Shown here piece by piece: positions 47,766-56,805 of a stretch of DNA of 64,000 nucleotides (its first letter is position 1; each line of letters begins with the position of its first letter). The stretch is from Oscillospiraceae bacterium. Its GTDB lineage: Bacteria > Bacillota > Clostridia > Oscillospirales > Acutalibacteraceae. The stretch spans positions 1 to 64,000 of the forward strand of contig JAFLUM010000009.1 in NCBI GenBank assembly GCA_022508805.1, written 5' to 3'. The notes under the pieces were generated by a model. That model searched no databases, had not been told where the DNA came from, and worked only from the letters and a program-made list of their open reading frames with translations. Position numbers and translations under genes: made by a program.

Positions 47766-48143
47766 GTGGATATACTCATAGATAACAAAAGCAGTGCCCC
47801 CATATATGATCAGATATATTCGCAAATCAAGAGCCAGATCATAAGCGGGGCTTTAAAAGAGGATGAAATGCTGCCGTCCATTCGGGGACTGGCAAAGGAT
47901 CTGCGTATAAGCTTTATCACTACCAAACGCGCCTATGACGAGCTTGAAAAAGAGGGCTTTATATATACGATACAGGCAAAGGGCTGTTTTGTCGCGCCGA
48001 AAAACACGGAGCTTATCAGAGAAGAAAATCTTAAACGCATCGAAGAGCATATTGAGCAGATAATCAGACTTGCCGAAACGTGTAATTTGAGTAATGAAGA
48101 TATTATTGATATGGTCAAATTCGGTTTGGAGGTACGGGAATGA
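47766..48143 (+). CDS. GntR-family regulator, YtrA subfamily
   Basis: 125 residues; GTG start behind GAAGAGGTG. The winged helix is typical (PIYDQIYSQIKSQIISGALK, then LPSIRGLAKDLRISFITTKR, YDELEKEGFI), with only a short helical tail, the hallmark of the YtrA subfamily. Such regulators repress their own ABC transporter operon and are released by cell-envelope-active compounds. The palindromic operator at the promoter supports autoregulation. Its stop overlaps the ATPase start by 4 nt. Confidence 0.9.
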   Translation: MDILIDNKSSAPIYDQIYSQIKSQIISGALKEDEMLPSIRGLAKDLRISFITTKRAYDELEKEGFIYTIQAKGCFVAPKNTELIREENLKRIEEHIEQIIRLAETCNLSNEDIIDMVKFGLEVRE

Positions 48144-48982
48144 ACGCACTTGAAATCAAAGGCTTGTCAAAATCCTTTGGCAGCTTTAAGCTTGACAATT
48201 TAAATCTTACGCTGCCCAGCGGATGCATTATGGGCTTGATCGGCGAAAACGGAGCGGGAAAAAGCACAACTATCAAGTTGATACTCGATATTCTTCATAA
48301 GTACATCGGGACAATTACAATTTTAGGTCGGGATAATCAGGATAATATCAACCTGACAAAAGAAGACGTAGGTGTCGTATTGGACGAGGTGGGCATACCC
48401 GACTGCTTGACCGCAAATCAGGTGGGCAAAATTATGCGGTACACATTCAAAAATTGGAATGACGGCGTATATGCAAATCATCTTAAAAAGCTTTCCGTCC
48501 CCACTGATAAACCTTTCAAGGATTTTTCACGCGGTATGAAAATGAAGCTGGGTATCGCCATTGCAATGTCTCACGAAAGTAAGCTTCTTTTGCTTGACGA
48601 GGCAACAAGCGGACTTGACCCCGTTGTCCGTGACGAGGTGGTCGAAATGTTAAACGATTTTACCCGTGACGAGAACCATTCGGTGCTTATTTCTTCCCAT
48701 ATCGTCAGCGATCTTGAAAAGCTGTGCGACTATATTGCGTTTTTGCACAAAGGGAAGCTGTTGCTGTGCGAAGAAAAAGACCGTCTTTTAGGCGAATACG
48801 GAATAATTCACTGCTCCGCAAATCAGCTTTCAATGCTTGACTCGAAAGCGGTTTTGCATAAAAAAGAGTCTGCTTACGGTGCGGAGGCGATCGTATTGCG
48901 TAATGCTGTCCCATCAGGTATGAATATCAGTCCAGTGAGCATTGAAGAGCTGTTTATGTTTATGGTTAAGGGGGTAGAATAA
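48140..48982 (+). CDS. ABC transporter ATP-binding protein (YtrB-like)
   Basis: 280 residues. Walker A GENGAGKSTT, signature FSRGMKMKLGIAIA (the usual LSGGQ is degenerate, as in YtrB/BcrA-type exporters), Walker B LLLLDEATSGLD and the switch histidine in VLISSHI are all present. It pairs with the permease that starts 2 nt downstream. Context with a YtrA-type regulator suggests export or detoxification of an antimicrobial peptide or envelope stress function. Confidence 0.9.
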   Translation: MNALEIKGLSKSFGSFKLDNLNLTLPSGCIMGLIGENGAGKSTTIKLILDILHKYIGTITILGRDNQDNINLTKEDVGVVLDEVGIPDCLTANQVGKIMRYTFKNWNDGVYANHLKKLSVPTDKPFKDFSRGMKMKLGIAIAMSHESKLLLLDEATSGLDPVVRDEVVEMLNDFTRDENHSVLISSHIVSDLEKLCDYIAFLHKGKLLLCEEKDRLLGEYGIIHCSANQLSMLDSKAVLHKKESAYGAEAIVLRNAVPSGMNISPVSIEELFMFMVKGVE

Positions 48983-48983
48983 G

Positions 48984-49610
48984 ATGAAAGGGCTTATTTT
49001 AAAGGATCTTTATATGACGGCGAAATATTGCAAAGCGCATTTGCTTATCATAGCCGCATCAATAGGCATATCACTTTTCGTAAGCAACGTTATCTTTATT
49101 TTCTATCCGTGCTTGATGTCGGGTATAGTGCCTATGACTTTGCTTTCATACGACGAGCGGAGCAAGTGGAGCGAATATTGCGGAACTATGCCCATAAGCG
49201 CAGCTCAAATCGTATCGACAAAATATATTATAGGGCTTATCTGCTCTTTCTGCGTGCTGATTTTATCGGGTACAGCACAGGAGGTCAAAATGAACCATGA
49301 CGGAGTATTTCAGCTTGGTGACTGGTTGAATTTATTGGCTATGCTTTTGATTATGTCCTGCGTTGCCGTTGCCGTTACACTTCCGTTTATATTCAGATTC
49401 GGCGTAGAAAAGGGGCGGATAGCGTATTATTTGACAATAGCCATTGCCTGCGGAGTCAACTTTGCCGCGTCAGATGTTATAAATTTTAATACTGATGCTC
49501 CGGTGTTGCTTAACGTTGTTTATCTGATACTCTGCATTATTGCAGTGGCGATATACGCTCTTTCGTGGTATCTGTCGATAGTGTTTTATAAAAAGCGCTT
49601 GATAAAATAA
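48984..49610 (+). CDS. ABC-2 type permease
   Basis: 208 residues with about six TM helices (AHLLIIAASIGISLFVSNVI, IIGLICSFCVLILSG, LLAMLLIMSCVAVAVTLPFI). It opens MKGLILKDLYMTAKYCKAHL, the standard start of ABC-2 permeases in YtrA operons. Partner of the preceding ATPase. Confidence 0.85.
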   Translation: MKGLILKDLYMTAKYCKAHLLIIAASIGISLFVSNVIFIFYPCLMSGIVPMTLLSYDERSKWSEYCGTMPISAAQIVSTKYIIGLICSFCVLILSGTAQEVKMNHDGVFQLGDWLNLLAMLLIMSCVAVAVTLPFIFRFGVEKGRIAYYLTIAIACGVNFAASDVINFNTDAPVLLNVVYLILCIIAVAIYALSWYLSIVFYKKRLIK

Positions 49611-49616
49611 CAGAAA

Positions 49617-49638
49617 AAAGCGCCGTTTAAGGCGCTTT
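49617..49638 (+). terminator. Terminator of the GntR-ABC operon
   Basis: AAAGCGCC/GGCGCTTT stem, 6-base loop, followed by AATTCTATT; only weakly T-rich, but placed 7 bases after the permease stop. Confidence 0.65.
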
Positions 49639-49707
49639 AATTCTATTCTCAAATCTTATGCCGGTATAATAAAACAAGAAAAATATAAGCTAATTGTATT
49701 TGTCCCG

Positions 49708-50220
49708 TCACTCTGTATTGTCCTTTTCTATGAGTTCAACTTTCAAAATCAGATTTTGATAAAAACAGTTCTCATAAGTTATTCTTACATATTGACCTTC
49801 CTGTAATGGACTGCCGTCATCCTGACGCCAAAAGTATTCTATGCCGTATGTGGAATAACCGTATACAATAAACTCTGTACCGTCAACAAAAAATCTGTCC
49901 GGATAATCTTCCTTCGCCATTGTGCCGACTTCGTAATATTGCTCGTAGTTTTCTATTTCACCCTCTGCTATTTTACAATTTCCTTTTTGAAAATCTGAAA
50001 ACACTTTTTCAGTTCTAAAAAAGTTTGAAAATTGTGATATTATAACAATAGACATTAAAACAGGAACAAGTATAAGACCTATCTTTACACCGACATTCGA
50101 TTTTTTCCAAACTTTTATTGCATATACTATAGCTAAAATGAAAACCAAACAGATAATTATAAACGGAAGTGAAAATGGAGTAAAATCATTTGTGGCTTCA
50201 TAAATTGTTTGTATATTCAT
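49708..50220 (-). CDS. Membrane protein of unknown function
   Basis: 170 residues. Two TM helices (FSLPFIIICLVFILAIVYAI and VGVKIGLILVPVLMSIVIIS) are followed by an outer or cytosolic beta-rich domain (NCKIAEGEIENYEQYYEVGT ... FFVDGTEFIVYGYSTYG ... YVRITYENCFYQNLILKVEL). The tail resembles OB-like small domains of DUF3592-type proteins, but I am not sure. It ends convergent to the ABC operon and starts just after the acyltransferase gene. Confidence 0.65.
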   Translation of the reverse strand: MNIQTIYEATNDFTPFSLPFIIICLVFILAIVYAIKVWKKSNVGVKIGLILVPVLMSIVIISQFSNFFRTEKVFSDFQKGNCKIAEGEIENYEQYYEVGTMAKEDYPDRFFVDGTEFIVYGYSTYGIEYFWRQDDGSPLQEGQYVRITYENCFYQNLILKVELIEKDNTE

Positions 50221-50230
50221 CGTGATTTCC

Positions 50231-51502
50231 TCACAGAGATCTCATTTTATATATTTCCTCGGTGGCGAAGGACAGCTTTGTCACCGAATTTTTTTGCGAC
50301 GGATAGCAATAAAACGAATCGTTTTTTGTGGAAATATCCACGCAGTCGAGCGGCTCGATATGGCAGTAATCGTATTCAACGTGCAGTCCGTACATGCTTT
50401 GCGGCGGTCGGACTACGCGGTATTTTTCGCCGTTATACTCCCCCTCCAAAATGAAGCCGTTTTCGCGGTCGTGAGTGAGCACCGCATCGCCCAGATACTC
50501 GTATTTTTTGGTATTCGGCAATGAGTAGACCCTCACGTTATCGCAAAATTTATACGTTCCGTTTTCGAGTTGTTCTCTCACTTGAGAGCGTTCCCACTCG
50601 AACCAATCGGGGATATGCGAAAACCGAGTTTCACCGTGGAGCGCCTTTAATTCGCCCAGCTCCGTTAGCTCCCACTCCCTTTTGCAATGCTCGCAGAATA
50701 AGCGTGTCCCCTTGGAGTTCATTTCGTATTCAGTGCCGCATTCAGTGCATTGATAAAGCACCTTGTGAAGTCCTTCCGCACGGAATTTTTCGGTGATTTT
50801 TATGCTGTTTTCTTTTTGATACTTATACTCGTCGTACTCCATTTCCTTACGGATAAGGTTATTTATCTCGTCGACGGAAAGATTTTCCACGTCCTCGGCG
50901 GTAAGTATGGGTTTCATCACCGAGTGCAGAGGTACTTTTCGCCGACGGCGGAAATCCCAAAAGGGAGCTTGCAGATAATTCCCGTGGTGCATAAGCGTTA
51001 TAACGGGTACGCCGCATTTTTTCACGAGCTTACCCAATGAATCGGGCAAAATTGCCGTAGTGCCGATTGGCGAATATCTTGCCTCGGGATACATACAAAG
51101 CACGTCGCCGTATTCGTACAGAACCTTATAACAGGCTCTCACAAGGCTCAAATCGGTGGTAAATTTCCGCTTGCAGATACAGCCCAACCGCTCCATAAGC
51201 CTTTCGCGGTGAAAAAAGCCTTCAATGGTGGAAATATTATTGAGCCTGTTGGGATATGAGGCTATGCAATTCATCTGAATATCAAGAAAATGCATATGGT
51301 TGCACAGCAGGATATACGGCGGTTTTATGTCCTGCATATTTATTTTTTCGATTTTATAATTTCTCACTTTGGGGGGCATAAACGCCCGTGACAGCAGATA
51401 AAGCAGCAGCGTGAACGCAAAGGGCTGTCTGCACGGCATTTTTGATGTGTCGTAATGCTCCACATTATCGGGATATACAACGTAATCCTTGATTTTGTCC
51501 AT
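50231..51502 (-). CDS. PlsC-type acyltransferase with inserted zinc ribbon
   Basis: 423 residues. The acyltransferase block is NHMHFLD (the NHX4D catalytic motif), then MYPEARYSPIGT (the usual FPEG replaced by YPEA) and VITLMHHGNYL. It should acylate a lysophospholipid or related alcohol at the membrane. After about residue 240 a zinc ribbon follows (YQCTECGTEYEMNS ... LFCEHCKREW), then a beta-rich region, making it longer than plain PlsC (about 200-250). The extra module may bind another protein or sense zinc. ATG after AAACGGAG. It lies 19 nt downstream of the RluA gene. Confidence 0.82.
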   Translation of the reverse strand: MDKIKDYVVYPDNVEHYDTSKMPCRQPFAFTLLLYLLSRAFMPPKVRNYKIEKINMQDIKPPYILLCNHMHFLDIQMNCIASYPNRLNNISTIEGFFHRERLMERLGCICKRKFTTDLSLVRACYKVLYEYGDVLCMYPEARYSPIGTTAILPDSLGKLVKKCGVPVITLMHHGNYLQAPFWDFRRRRKVPLHSVMKPILTAEDVENLSVDEINNLIRKEMEYDEYKYQKENSIKITEKFRAEGLHKVLYQCTECGTEYEMNSKGTRLFCEHCKREWELTELGELKALHGETRFSHIPDWFEWERSQVREQLENGTYKFCDNVRVYSLPNTKKYEYLGDAVLTHDRENGFILEGEYNGEKYRVVRPPQSMYGLHVEYDYCHIEPLDCVDISTKNDSFYCYPSQKNSVTKLSFATEEIYKMRSL

Positions 51503-51521
51503 AGCTTTTCTCCGTTTTAAA

Positions 51522-52388
51522 TTATTTTAACAATCCCTGTATATCCTCGGGCAGAGGGGAGTTAAGCGTTATCTCTTCTCCCGTGACAGGGTGGGTAAAG
51601 CGGCACATACAGCAGTGCAGGGCTTGACGGGATATTTCATCGGACGGCGTACCGTACATTGTGTCCCCCGTAAGCGGAGTGCCGAGGCTTGCGAAATGCA
51701 CCCTTATTTGATGGGTTCTACCTGTTTGAAGATGTATCTGCAAAAGGGTCCGTCCGTTGTGGTGGGACAGCGCTTTCCATTCCGTAACGGCACGCTCGCC
51801 CCTTTCATCCACGGTACGCAGAGTGATTATGGGGTCGGGACGGTAAATCGGTCGGTCGATAATGCCCTCGCCCTCATAAATTCCCTCGGCGACCGCCATA
51901 TACTCTTTATAAATCTTGCCCGAAAGCCGTGCGGCGGAGTATTTATTGAGAGCGCATACGACTATTCCCGACGTTCCCCTGTCAAGTCTGCCCACGGCAC
52001 GGAAAACACTCTTTTTGCCTTTTTGTGAGAGATAATATGACACGGCGTTTGCCAAAGTATCGCCGGGGTGATTGTGGGACGGGTGCAGCGGCAAGCCCTC
52101 AGGCTTGTCCACCACAAGCAGATCATCATCCTCATAAAGCACGGTCAAGGGGTATTCCAGCGGTGATGCCGCCTTTTCTTCGCTGTCATCAGGCAGGGAA
52201 AGTCGCAAAATGTCGCCCGCGTGCATAATATCTACCGTGCGGATATGCTCACCGTTCAGCGTTATGCCGTTCTCGACCCGTTTAAGCTGACGGATAAGCC
52301 GTGCAGATGCTCCCACCTCTCTTTTCAGAAAGGTCAGCACCTTTTGCCCGTCGTATTCCTGTTCAATTTTATACTCAATATTTCTCAT
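51522..52388 (-). CDS. RluA-family pseudouridine synthase
   Basis: 288 residues. An N-terminal S4 domain (QKVLTFLKREVGASARLIRQ) precedes the synthase domain with the catalytic aspartate in GRLDRGTSGIVV. LLQIHLQTGRTHQIRVHFAS and GDTMYG are the remaining family motifs. It modifies uridines in rRNA or tRNA; the exact site (RluC/D-like or otherwise) cannot be told. Followed closely by the acyltransferase gene. Confidence 0.92.
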   Translation of the reverse strand: MRNIEYKIEQEYDGQKVLTFLKREVGASARLIRQLKRVENGITLNGEHIRTVDIMHAGDILRLSLPDDSEEKAASPLEYPLTVLYEDDDLLVVDKPEGLPLHPSHNHPGDTLANAVSYYLSQKGKKSVFRAVGRLDRGTSGIVVCALNKYSAARLSGKIYKEYMAVAEGIYEGEGIIDRPIYRPDPIITLRTVDERGERAVTEWKALSHHNGRTLLQIHLQTGRTHQIRVHFASLGTPLTGDTMYGTPSDEISRQALHCCMCRFTHPVTGEEITLNSPLPEDIQGLLK

Positions 52389-52468
52389 AACCGTATCCTT
52401 AAAGTTTCTTATTGAATTATAGCATAAAAGGAGTATAATAGAAAGAAGATTTTATGGGTGGTGAATCT

Positions 52469-52813
52469 ATGCAACTTTTAATATTGATTTTACACAACAC
52501 ACGGTATATGGACCGCATCTTGGCAAAAATGCTTGAGGCGGGCATCCGCGGCGGGTCACTTTTAGACTGTGAGGGAGTTTTGCAGGCTATGAGCCACAAT
52601 TCGGTTGAGCCGCCGCCGATTTTCGGTTCCTTGAGACAGTATCTTAATCCCGAACGGGGTGAGATGAACAAGGTTTTGCTGTCGGCACTGAGCAATGAGC
52701 AGGTTGAAACAGTCAGAAAGATCGTAAACGAGGTCACAGGGGGACTTGACAAGGCGAACACGGGTATTTTGATAACCGTTCCCGTGCTGACTGTTGAGGG
52801 ATTGGCAAAGTAA
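52469..52813 (+). CDS. PII-like signalling protein
   Basis: 114 residues from the ATG at 52469. It resembles the PII-like fold: a beta1-alpha1 start (MQLLILILHNTRYMDRILAK), a long middle loop (SHNSVEPPPIFGSLRQYLNP, the T-loop place), a second helix (SNEQVETVRKIVNEV) and a last strand (GILITVPVLTVEG). Typical PII uridylylation motifs are absent. It lies directly before a cation/proton antiporter gene, an arrangement in which PII-like proteins commonly sense nucleotides and gate the transporter. Assignment moderate. Confidence 0.65.
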   Translation: MQLLILILHNTRYMDRILAKMLEAGIRGGSLLDCEGVLQAMSHNSVEPPPIFGSLRQYLNPERGEMNKVLLSALSNEQVETVRKIVNEVTGGLDKANTGILITVPVLTVEGLAK

Positions 52814-52825
52814 CACACTTTCGGG

Positions 52826-53998
52826 GTGAAGGATTTGAATACGTTACTATCCCTGTCATTGGGTATGACTCTCGGTCTGCTGATGACAAGAATAATGAAA
52901 AAAATAAACCTGCCCAACGTGACAGGCTATCTTATTGCAGGACTTATTGTAGGTCCTTACTGTTTAAAAATATTTACCGCCGAGTCACTTGACTCTATGG
53001 CGGTCATCACGAACGCGGCCCTCGGCTTTATCGCATTCTCAATCGGCGGTGAATTCAAGCTATCCTCCCTTAAACAGCTTGGGGCAAAAATATTTGTTAT
53101 CACCGTTTTTGAGGCGGTAGGTGCAAGTGTGCTCGTCTCGACCGCACTGCTCCTTATGGGCTGCAGTGCACCGTTGGCATTGGTGCTCGGTGCAATAGCC
53201 TCTGCCACCGCTCCCGCCGCAACCCTTATGGTCGTGCGGCAATATAAGGCGTCTGGACCCGTTACGTCAACGCTTTTGCCGGTCGTCGCCATTGACGATG
53301 CAGTGTGCCTTATGCTGTTTTCGGTTTTATCGTCAGTTGCAAAATCCATTGAAGCAGGCGGCGGCTTTAATTTTGTACAGACAGTTCTTATGCCCATTTT
53401 GGAGATCGTCGGTTCTCTTGTGATCGGCTTCGCTGTCGGCTCTGTTTTGTCTTTAGCCACAAAATTCTTCAAATCCCGTGCAAACAGAGTATCCCTCGTT
53501 GTCACAGCCGTGTTTTTGGGCGTGGGTATTTCCGAACTTTTGGGACTTTCGTCACTTCTGTTATGTATGTCAATCGGCGCGGCGTTGGCGAACCTCAGCA
53601 GAGTGTCTTATGAAGTAATGGACGGTACAGACCGTTGGACCCCGCCTGTATTTATGCTGTTTTTCGTAATATCAGGCGCACAGTTCAACTTTTCCATTCT
53701 ACCGAAGGTGGGTCTTATCGGAATTGCGTACATACTGCTCCGATCATTCGGTAAATATTTCGGCGCAGTAATTGGCTGTTCAATAGTAAAATCCGAAAAA
53801 ACCGTAAGAAAGTACTTAGGTATAACTCTTCTTCCGCAGGCGGGCGTGGCTATCGGTATGGCTCAGCTCTCGCTGACTGTCGTACCCGAATACGGAGAAC
53901 AGATAAGGGCGGTCGTGCTCTTCGCAACGCTCATTTATGAGCTCATAGGACCGCTTCTTACAAAGCGTGCCCTCACAAAAGCGGGAGAAATCAGATAA
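52826..53998 (+). CDS. Cation:proton antiporter (CPA2 family)
   Basis: 390 residues with about 12 TM helices. The start is GTG at 52826 or, with GGGGTG as ribosome site, TTG at 52835. NVTGYLIAGLIVGPYCLKIF, AIASATAPAATLMVVRQYKA (gating region) and VVAIDDAVCLMLFSV (the ion-binding Asp of CPA2 proteins) are recognisable. There is no C-terminal TrkA-N domain, unlike KefB/C. Likely Na+/H+ or K+/H+ exchange, possibly regulated by the PII-like neighbour 12 nt upstream. Confidence 0.88.
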   Translation: MKDLNTLLSLSLGMTLGLLMTRIMKKINLPNVTGYLIAGLIVGPYCLKIFTAESLDSMAVITNAALGFIAFSIGGEFKLSSLKQLGAKIFVITVFEAVGASVLVSTALLLMGCSAPLALVLGAIASATAPAATLMVVRQYKASGPVTSTLLPVVAIDDAVCLMLFSVLSSVAKSIEAGGGFNFVQTVLMPILEIVGSLVIGFAVGSVLSLATKFFKSRANRVSLVVTAVFLGVGISELLGLSSLLLCMSIGAALANLSRVSYEVMDGTDRWTPPVFMLFFVISGAQFNFSILPKVGLIGIAYILLRSFGKYFGAVIGCSIVKSEKTVRKYLGITLLPQAGVAIGMAQLSLTVVPEYGEQIRAVVLFATLIYELIGPLLTKRALTKAGEIR

Positions 53999-54014
53999 TC
54001 AGCAGGTGAAAAAT

Positions 54015-55892
54015 ATGGGCTTTGTCCCTTTTAATTCAAGAGATCCCTTTTTCAAAGATAAATTCGGCAGTATTGAGGCGGAGGAGCAAGTGCATCTTCG
54101 CCTTGTTTTGCCGCGTTCATTTAACTGCAACGGGGCTTTTCTTGTCTTTAACCGCAACGAGAGCGAATACGGCGAAATCTCCATGCATTGGGCGGGAATG
54201 TGCGGCGACGACTGCGAAATATGGGATATTCACACGTCTTTCAGGCGCGAGGGACTTTACAGATACCATTTTGACTACCTGTCCCCCTACGGCAGAAGCT
54301 CAGTTTATGAGGTTTCTGACGGAGTGGGCGCTTTTTCGGGCGGAATGAGCTCAAAAAAAGAGTGGCAGTTGACTGTCACGGAAAAGGATTTTAAAACGCC
54401 TGACTGGATAAAGGGCGGAATAATTTATCAGATTTTCCCTGACCGCTTTTATTTTTCGGGTGAAGAAAAGGAAAATATCCCCGCTGACCGCGTAATGCGT
54501 GACGATTGGGGCGGCGAGCCCGAATGGCGACCAAATGCGCAGGGAAAGGTGCTCAACAATGACTTTTTCGGCGGAGATTTAAGGGGCATCGGCGAAAAAC
54601 TGACTTATTTAAAAAGTTTAGGCGTTTCCTGCATATATCTCAATCCGATTTTTGAGGCTCATTCAAATCACCGCTACGACACAGCTGATTACGGTAAAAT
54701 CGACCCCGTTCTCGGCACACAGAAGGATTTTGAAAAGCTTTGCCGTGACGCCGAAAAACAGGGCATTAAGATAATTCTTGACGGAGTTTTTTCCCACACG
54801 GGAGCCGACAGCGTATATTTTAACAAAAATAACAGATATTCCACTCTCGGAGCGTACAATTCCCCGGTCAGTCCATATTACAACTGGTATAAATTTGTGT
54901 CTTATCCCGACAAATACCAAAGCTGGTGGGGCTTTGAAACACTGCCCGAGGTCATTGAAGAGGGCGAAGATTACCGAAAATTCATAAACGGCGAAGGCGG
55001 TATAATCGAAAAATGGCTGAATTTAGGGGCAAGCGGCTTTCGCCTTGACGTGGCAGACGAGCTGCCCGATGTTTTCATTGATGAGCTTCGTGACAGACTT
55101 AAACGCACAAAGCCCGATGCACTTCTTATGGGTGAGGTGTGGGAGGATGCCACCACAAAGCACAGCTACGGATCACTTAGGCGATATCTTTTGGGCAGTC
55201 AGTTTGACTCGGTGATGAATTACCCCTTTGCCAACGCCGTTATCGGCTTTTGCCGCAACGGTACGGCCGAGTTCTTTATGGCGTCGGTTATGTCTATAGT
55301 CGAAAATTATCCGAAGCAGTGTCTTGACGTGATGATGAATCATATCGGCACTCATGACACAGAACGTGCCATAACGAGAATTGTGGGCGAAAGCTGTGAG
55401 TACCGTGACAGAACGTGGCAGGCAGGTCGTGTTCTTACAGATGAGCAATATGAGCGCGGCATACAGCTTTTAAAATGTGCGGCGGCGTTGCAATATACCC
55501 TGCCCGGCGTGCCGTCCGTTTATTACGGCGACGAGGCGGGAATGCAGGGCTACAAAGATCCGTTCAACCGCGGCTGTTACCCTTGGAGCAATGAAAACCG
55601 AGAGCTTGTTGATTTCTATAAACAGCTGGGCAAGGTTCGACGTGAAAATCCCGTTTTTAAAGAGGGACGTTTTATCCCCGTTTCTGCAATGCTCGGGTGC
55701 GTTGCGTACCGCCGATTTGATGAGCACGGCGACATAATGGTGATAGTCAACCGCAATGAACACCCCATATCCTACCGTCTGCCCGAATATTTTGAAAACC
55801 CCCGTGCACTTATGGGGTCTAACCCTCAAAACGGAGAGGTGTATATTGAGGCGTGCTCCTTCGTAATATTGACTAAAAACGGTAAAATGTGA
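54015..55892 (+). CDS. GH13 alpha-amylase/neopullulanase
   Basis: 625 residues; the ATG at 54015 (CAGGTGA before it) is preferred to 53967, which lies inside the antiporter gene. An N-terminal beta-sandwich (about 1-130) precedes the barrel: GIIYQIFPDRFYF, ILDGVFSHTG, GFRLDVADE with the nucleophile Asp, GEVWED with the acid/base Glu, and IGTHDTER with the third acid. A C-terminal beta domain closes it. No signal peptide, so it acts on intracellular maltodextrin or glycogen-like substrates. Overall layout is that of neopullulanase/cyclomaltodextrinase relatives. Confidence 0.92.
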   Translation: MGFVPFNSRDPFFKDKFGSIEAEEQVHLRLVLPRSFNCNGAFLVFNRNESEYGEISMHWAGMCGDDCEIWDIHTSFRREGLYRYHFDYLSPYGRSSVYEVSDGVGAFSGGMSSKKEWQLTVTEKDFKTPDWIKGGIIYQIFPDRFYFSGEEKENIPADRVMRDDWGGEPEWRPNAQGKVLNNDFFGGDLRGIGEKLTYLKSLGVSCIYLNPIFEAHSNHRYDTADYGKIDPVLGTQKDFEKLCRDAEKQGIKIILDGVFSHTGADSVYFNKNNRYSTLGAYNSPVSPYYNWYKFVSYPDKYQSWWGFETLPEVIEEGEDYRKFINGEGGIIEKWLNLGASGFRLDVADELPDVFIDELRDRLKRTKPDALLMGEVWEDATTKHSYGSLRRYLLGSQFDSVMNYPFANAVIGFCRNGTAEFFMASVMSIVENYPKQCLDVMMNHIGTHDTERAITRIVGESCEYRDRTWQAGRVLTDEQYERGIQLLKCAAALQYTLPGVPSVYYGDEAGMQGYKDPFNRGCYPWSNENRELVDFYKQLGKVRRENPVFKEGRFIPVSAMLGCVAYRRFDEHGDIMVIVNRNEHPISYRLPEYFENPRALMGSNPQNGEVYIEACSFVILTKNGKM

Positions 55893-55904
55893 TATAGTTA
55901 ATTG

Positions 55905-56040
55905 AGTCCGTCACCCACCCTCCCTCTCCGAGTAAGGTGGCAAAGCCGTTAGGATTTGACGGAGCGAGTAAAAAATATGGGAAAACTCCCTCAGTCGGCT
56001 ACGCCGACAGCTCCCTCAAAGAGGGAGCGAAAGATTTCCC
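55905..56040. repeat. Intergenic REP/MITE-like repeat with nested hairpins
   Basis: It holds two perfect small palindromes, GTCGGC-TAC-GCCGAC (55994-56008) and GCTCCCTC-AAA-GAGGGAGC (56010-56028). They are preceded by CACCCTCCCTCTCCG and a GACGGAGCGAG segment. The style (CTCCCTCAGTCGGC ...) is that of short interspersed repeats in gut Clostridia. A shorter CGGCTACGCCG also occurs at about 22818. No coding potential. Confidence 0.6.
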
Positions 56041-56076
56041 GATATTTAATGTATATATAAAGATAGGAAAGTTTAA

Positions 56077-56805
56077 ATGATAAAAGCTTACGGACACTTG
56101 CCGAAATCGCAAAAAATACTGTGGATAATACTGCGCGTGATCATTATTTGCTGGGGAGTTTACGGACTTTTCCACGGCTCGGTGGTGGAATTTTTAGAAG
56201 CCATCTTTGCGGTCATATTTACGCATTTGTGGGATTTCTTTCAAATCTTCGGCAAAAAATCCTTTATAATTGAGGTCCCTGTCTCCGCACAGACGGTGCT
56301 CAACATATTCATTTTTATTGCCGTGGTGATAGGCTCGACCCTCAATAACCGCACGGCGTTTCACGATTTCGACATCGTTACCCACTGTATGGCGGGATTT
56401 ATCTCGGCGTGGTTCGGTTACGATTTTGCTAATATCGTCTACCGCAAGCGCGGCGATTTAGGCCCTGCTATGTCATCTCTTTTCTCTCTGACCTTTGCGC
56501 TGGCGCTCTCCGTAGGCTGGGAGATATACGAGTTCTCAATGGACAGGATATACGGTCTGTCCCTGCAAAACTCCGCACCGAACACGGAAGCGGGACTTAT
56601 CGACACTATGGTGGATTTCATAATGTGTGCCATCGGCTCGGTGGTCGGTATGCTCTTGATTGCGTTTATCCGCAACGGCATTATCGGTAAGCACAAAAAA
56701 GAAGTCAAAGCAGGGCGCCGCCTTGAGAATGAAAAACGGCTTTTAAAGGACAGGCTTTACCAAGAGTATATGGAAAAACAGGAGAGCGAGGCTGAGGACA
56801 AATGA
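56077..56805 (+). CDS. DUF2238/YjdF-like membrane protein
   Basis: 242 residues, about six TM helices. Polar residues in the membrane part (FHDFDIVTHCMAGFISAWFG and SVGWEIYEFSMDR) are the family-type conserved His/Asp/Glu set, which suggests a metal or substrate site. The C-terminus is a long charged helix (HKKEVKAGRRLENEKRLLKD). Function unknown. It overlaps the next gene by 4 nt. Confidence 0.7.
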   Translation: MIKAYGHLPKSQKILWIILRVIIICWGVYGLFHGSVVEFLEAIFAVIFTHLWDFFQIFGKKSFIIEVPVSAQTVLNIFIFIAVVIGSTLNNRTAFHDFDIVTHCMAGFISAWFGYDFANIVYRKRGDLGPAMSSLFSLTFALALSVGWEIYEFSMDRIYGLSLQNSAPNTEAGLIDTMVDFIMCAIGSVVGMLLIAFIRNGIIGKHKKEVKAGRRLENEKRLLKDRLYQEYMEKQESEAEDK

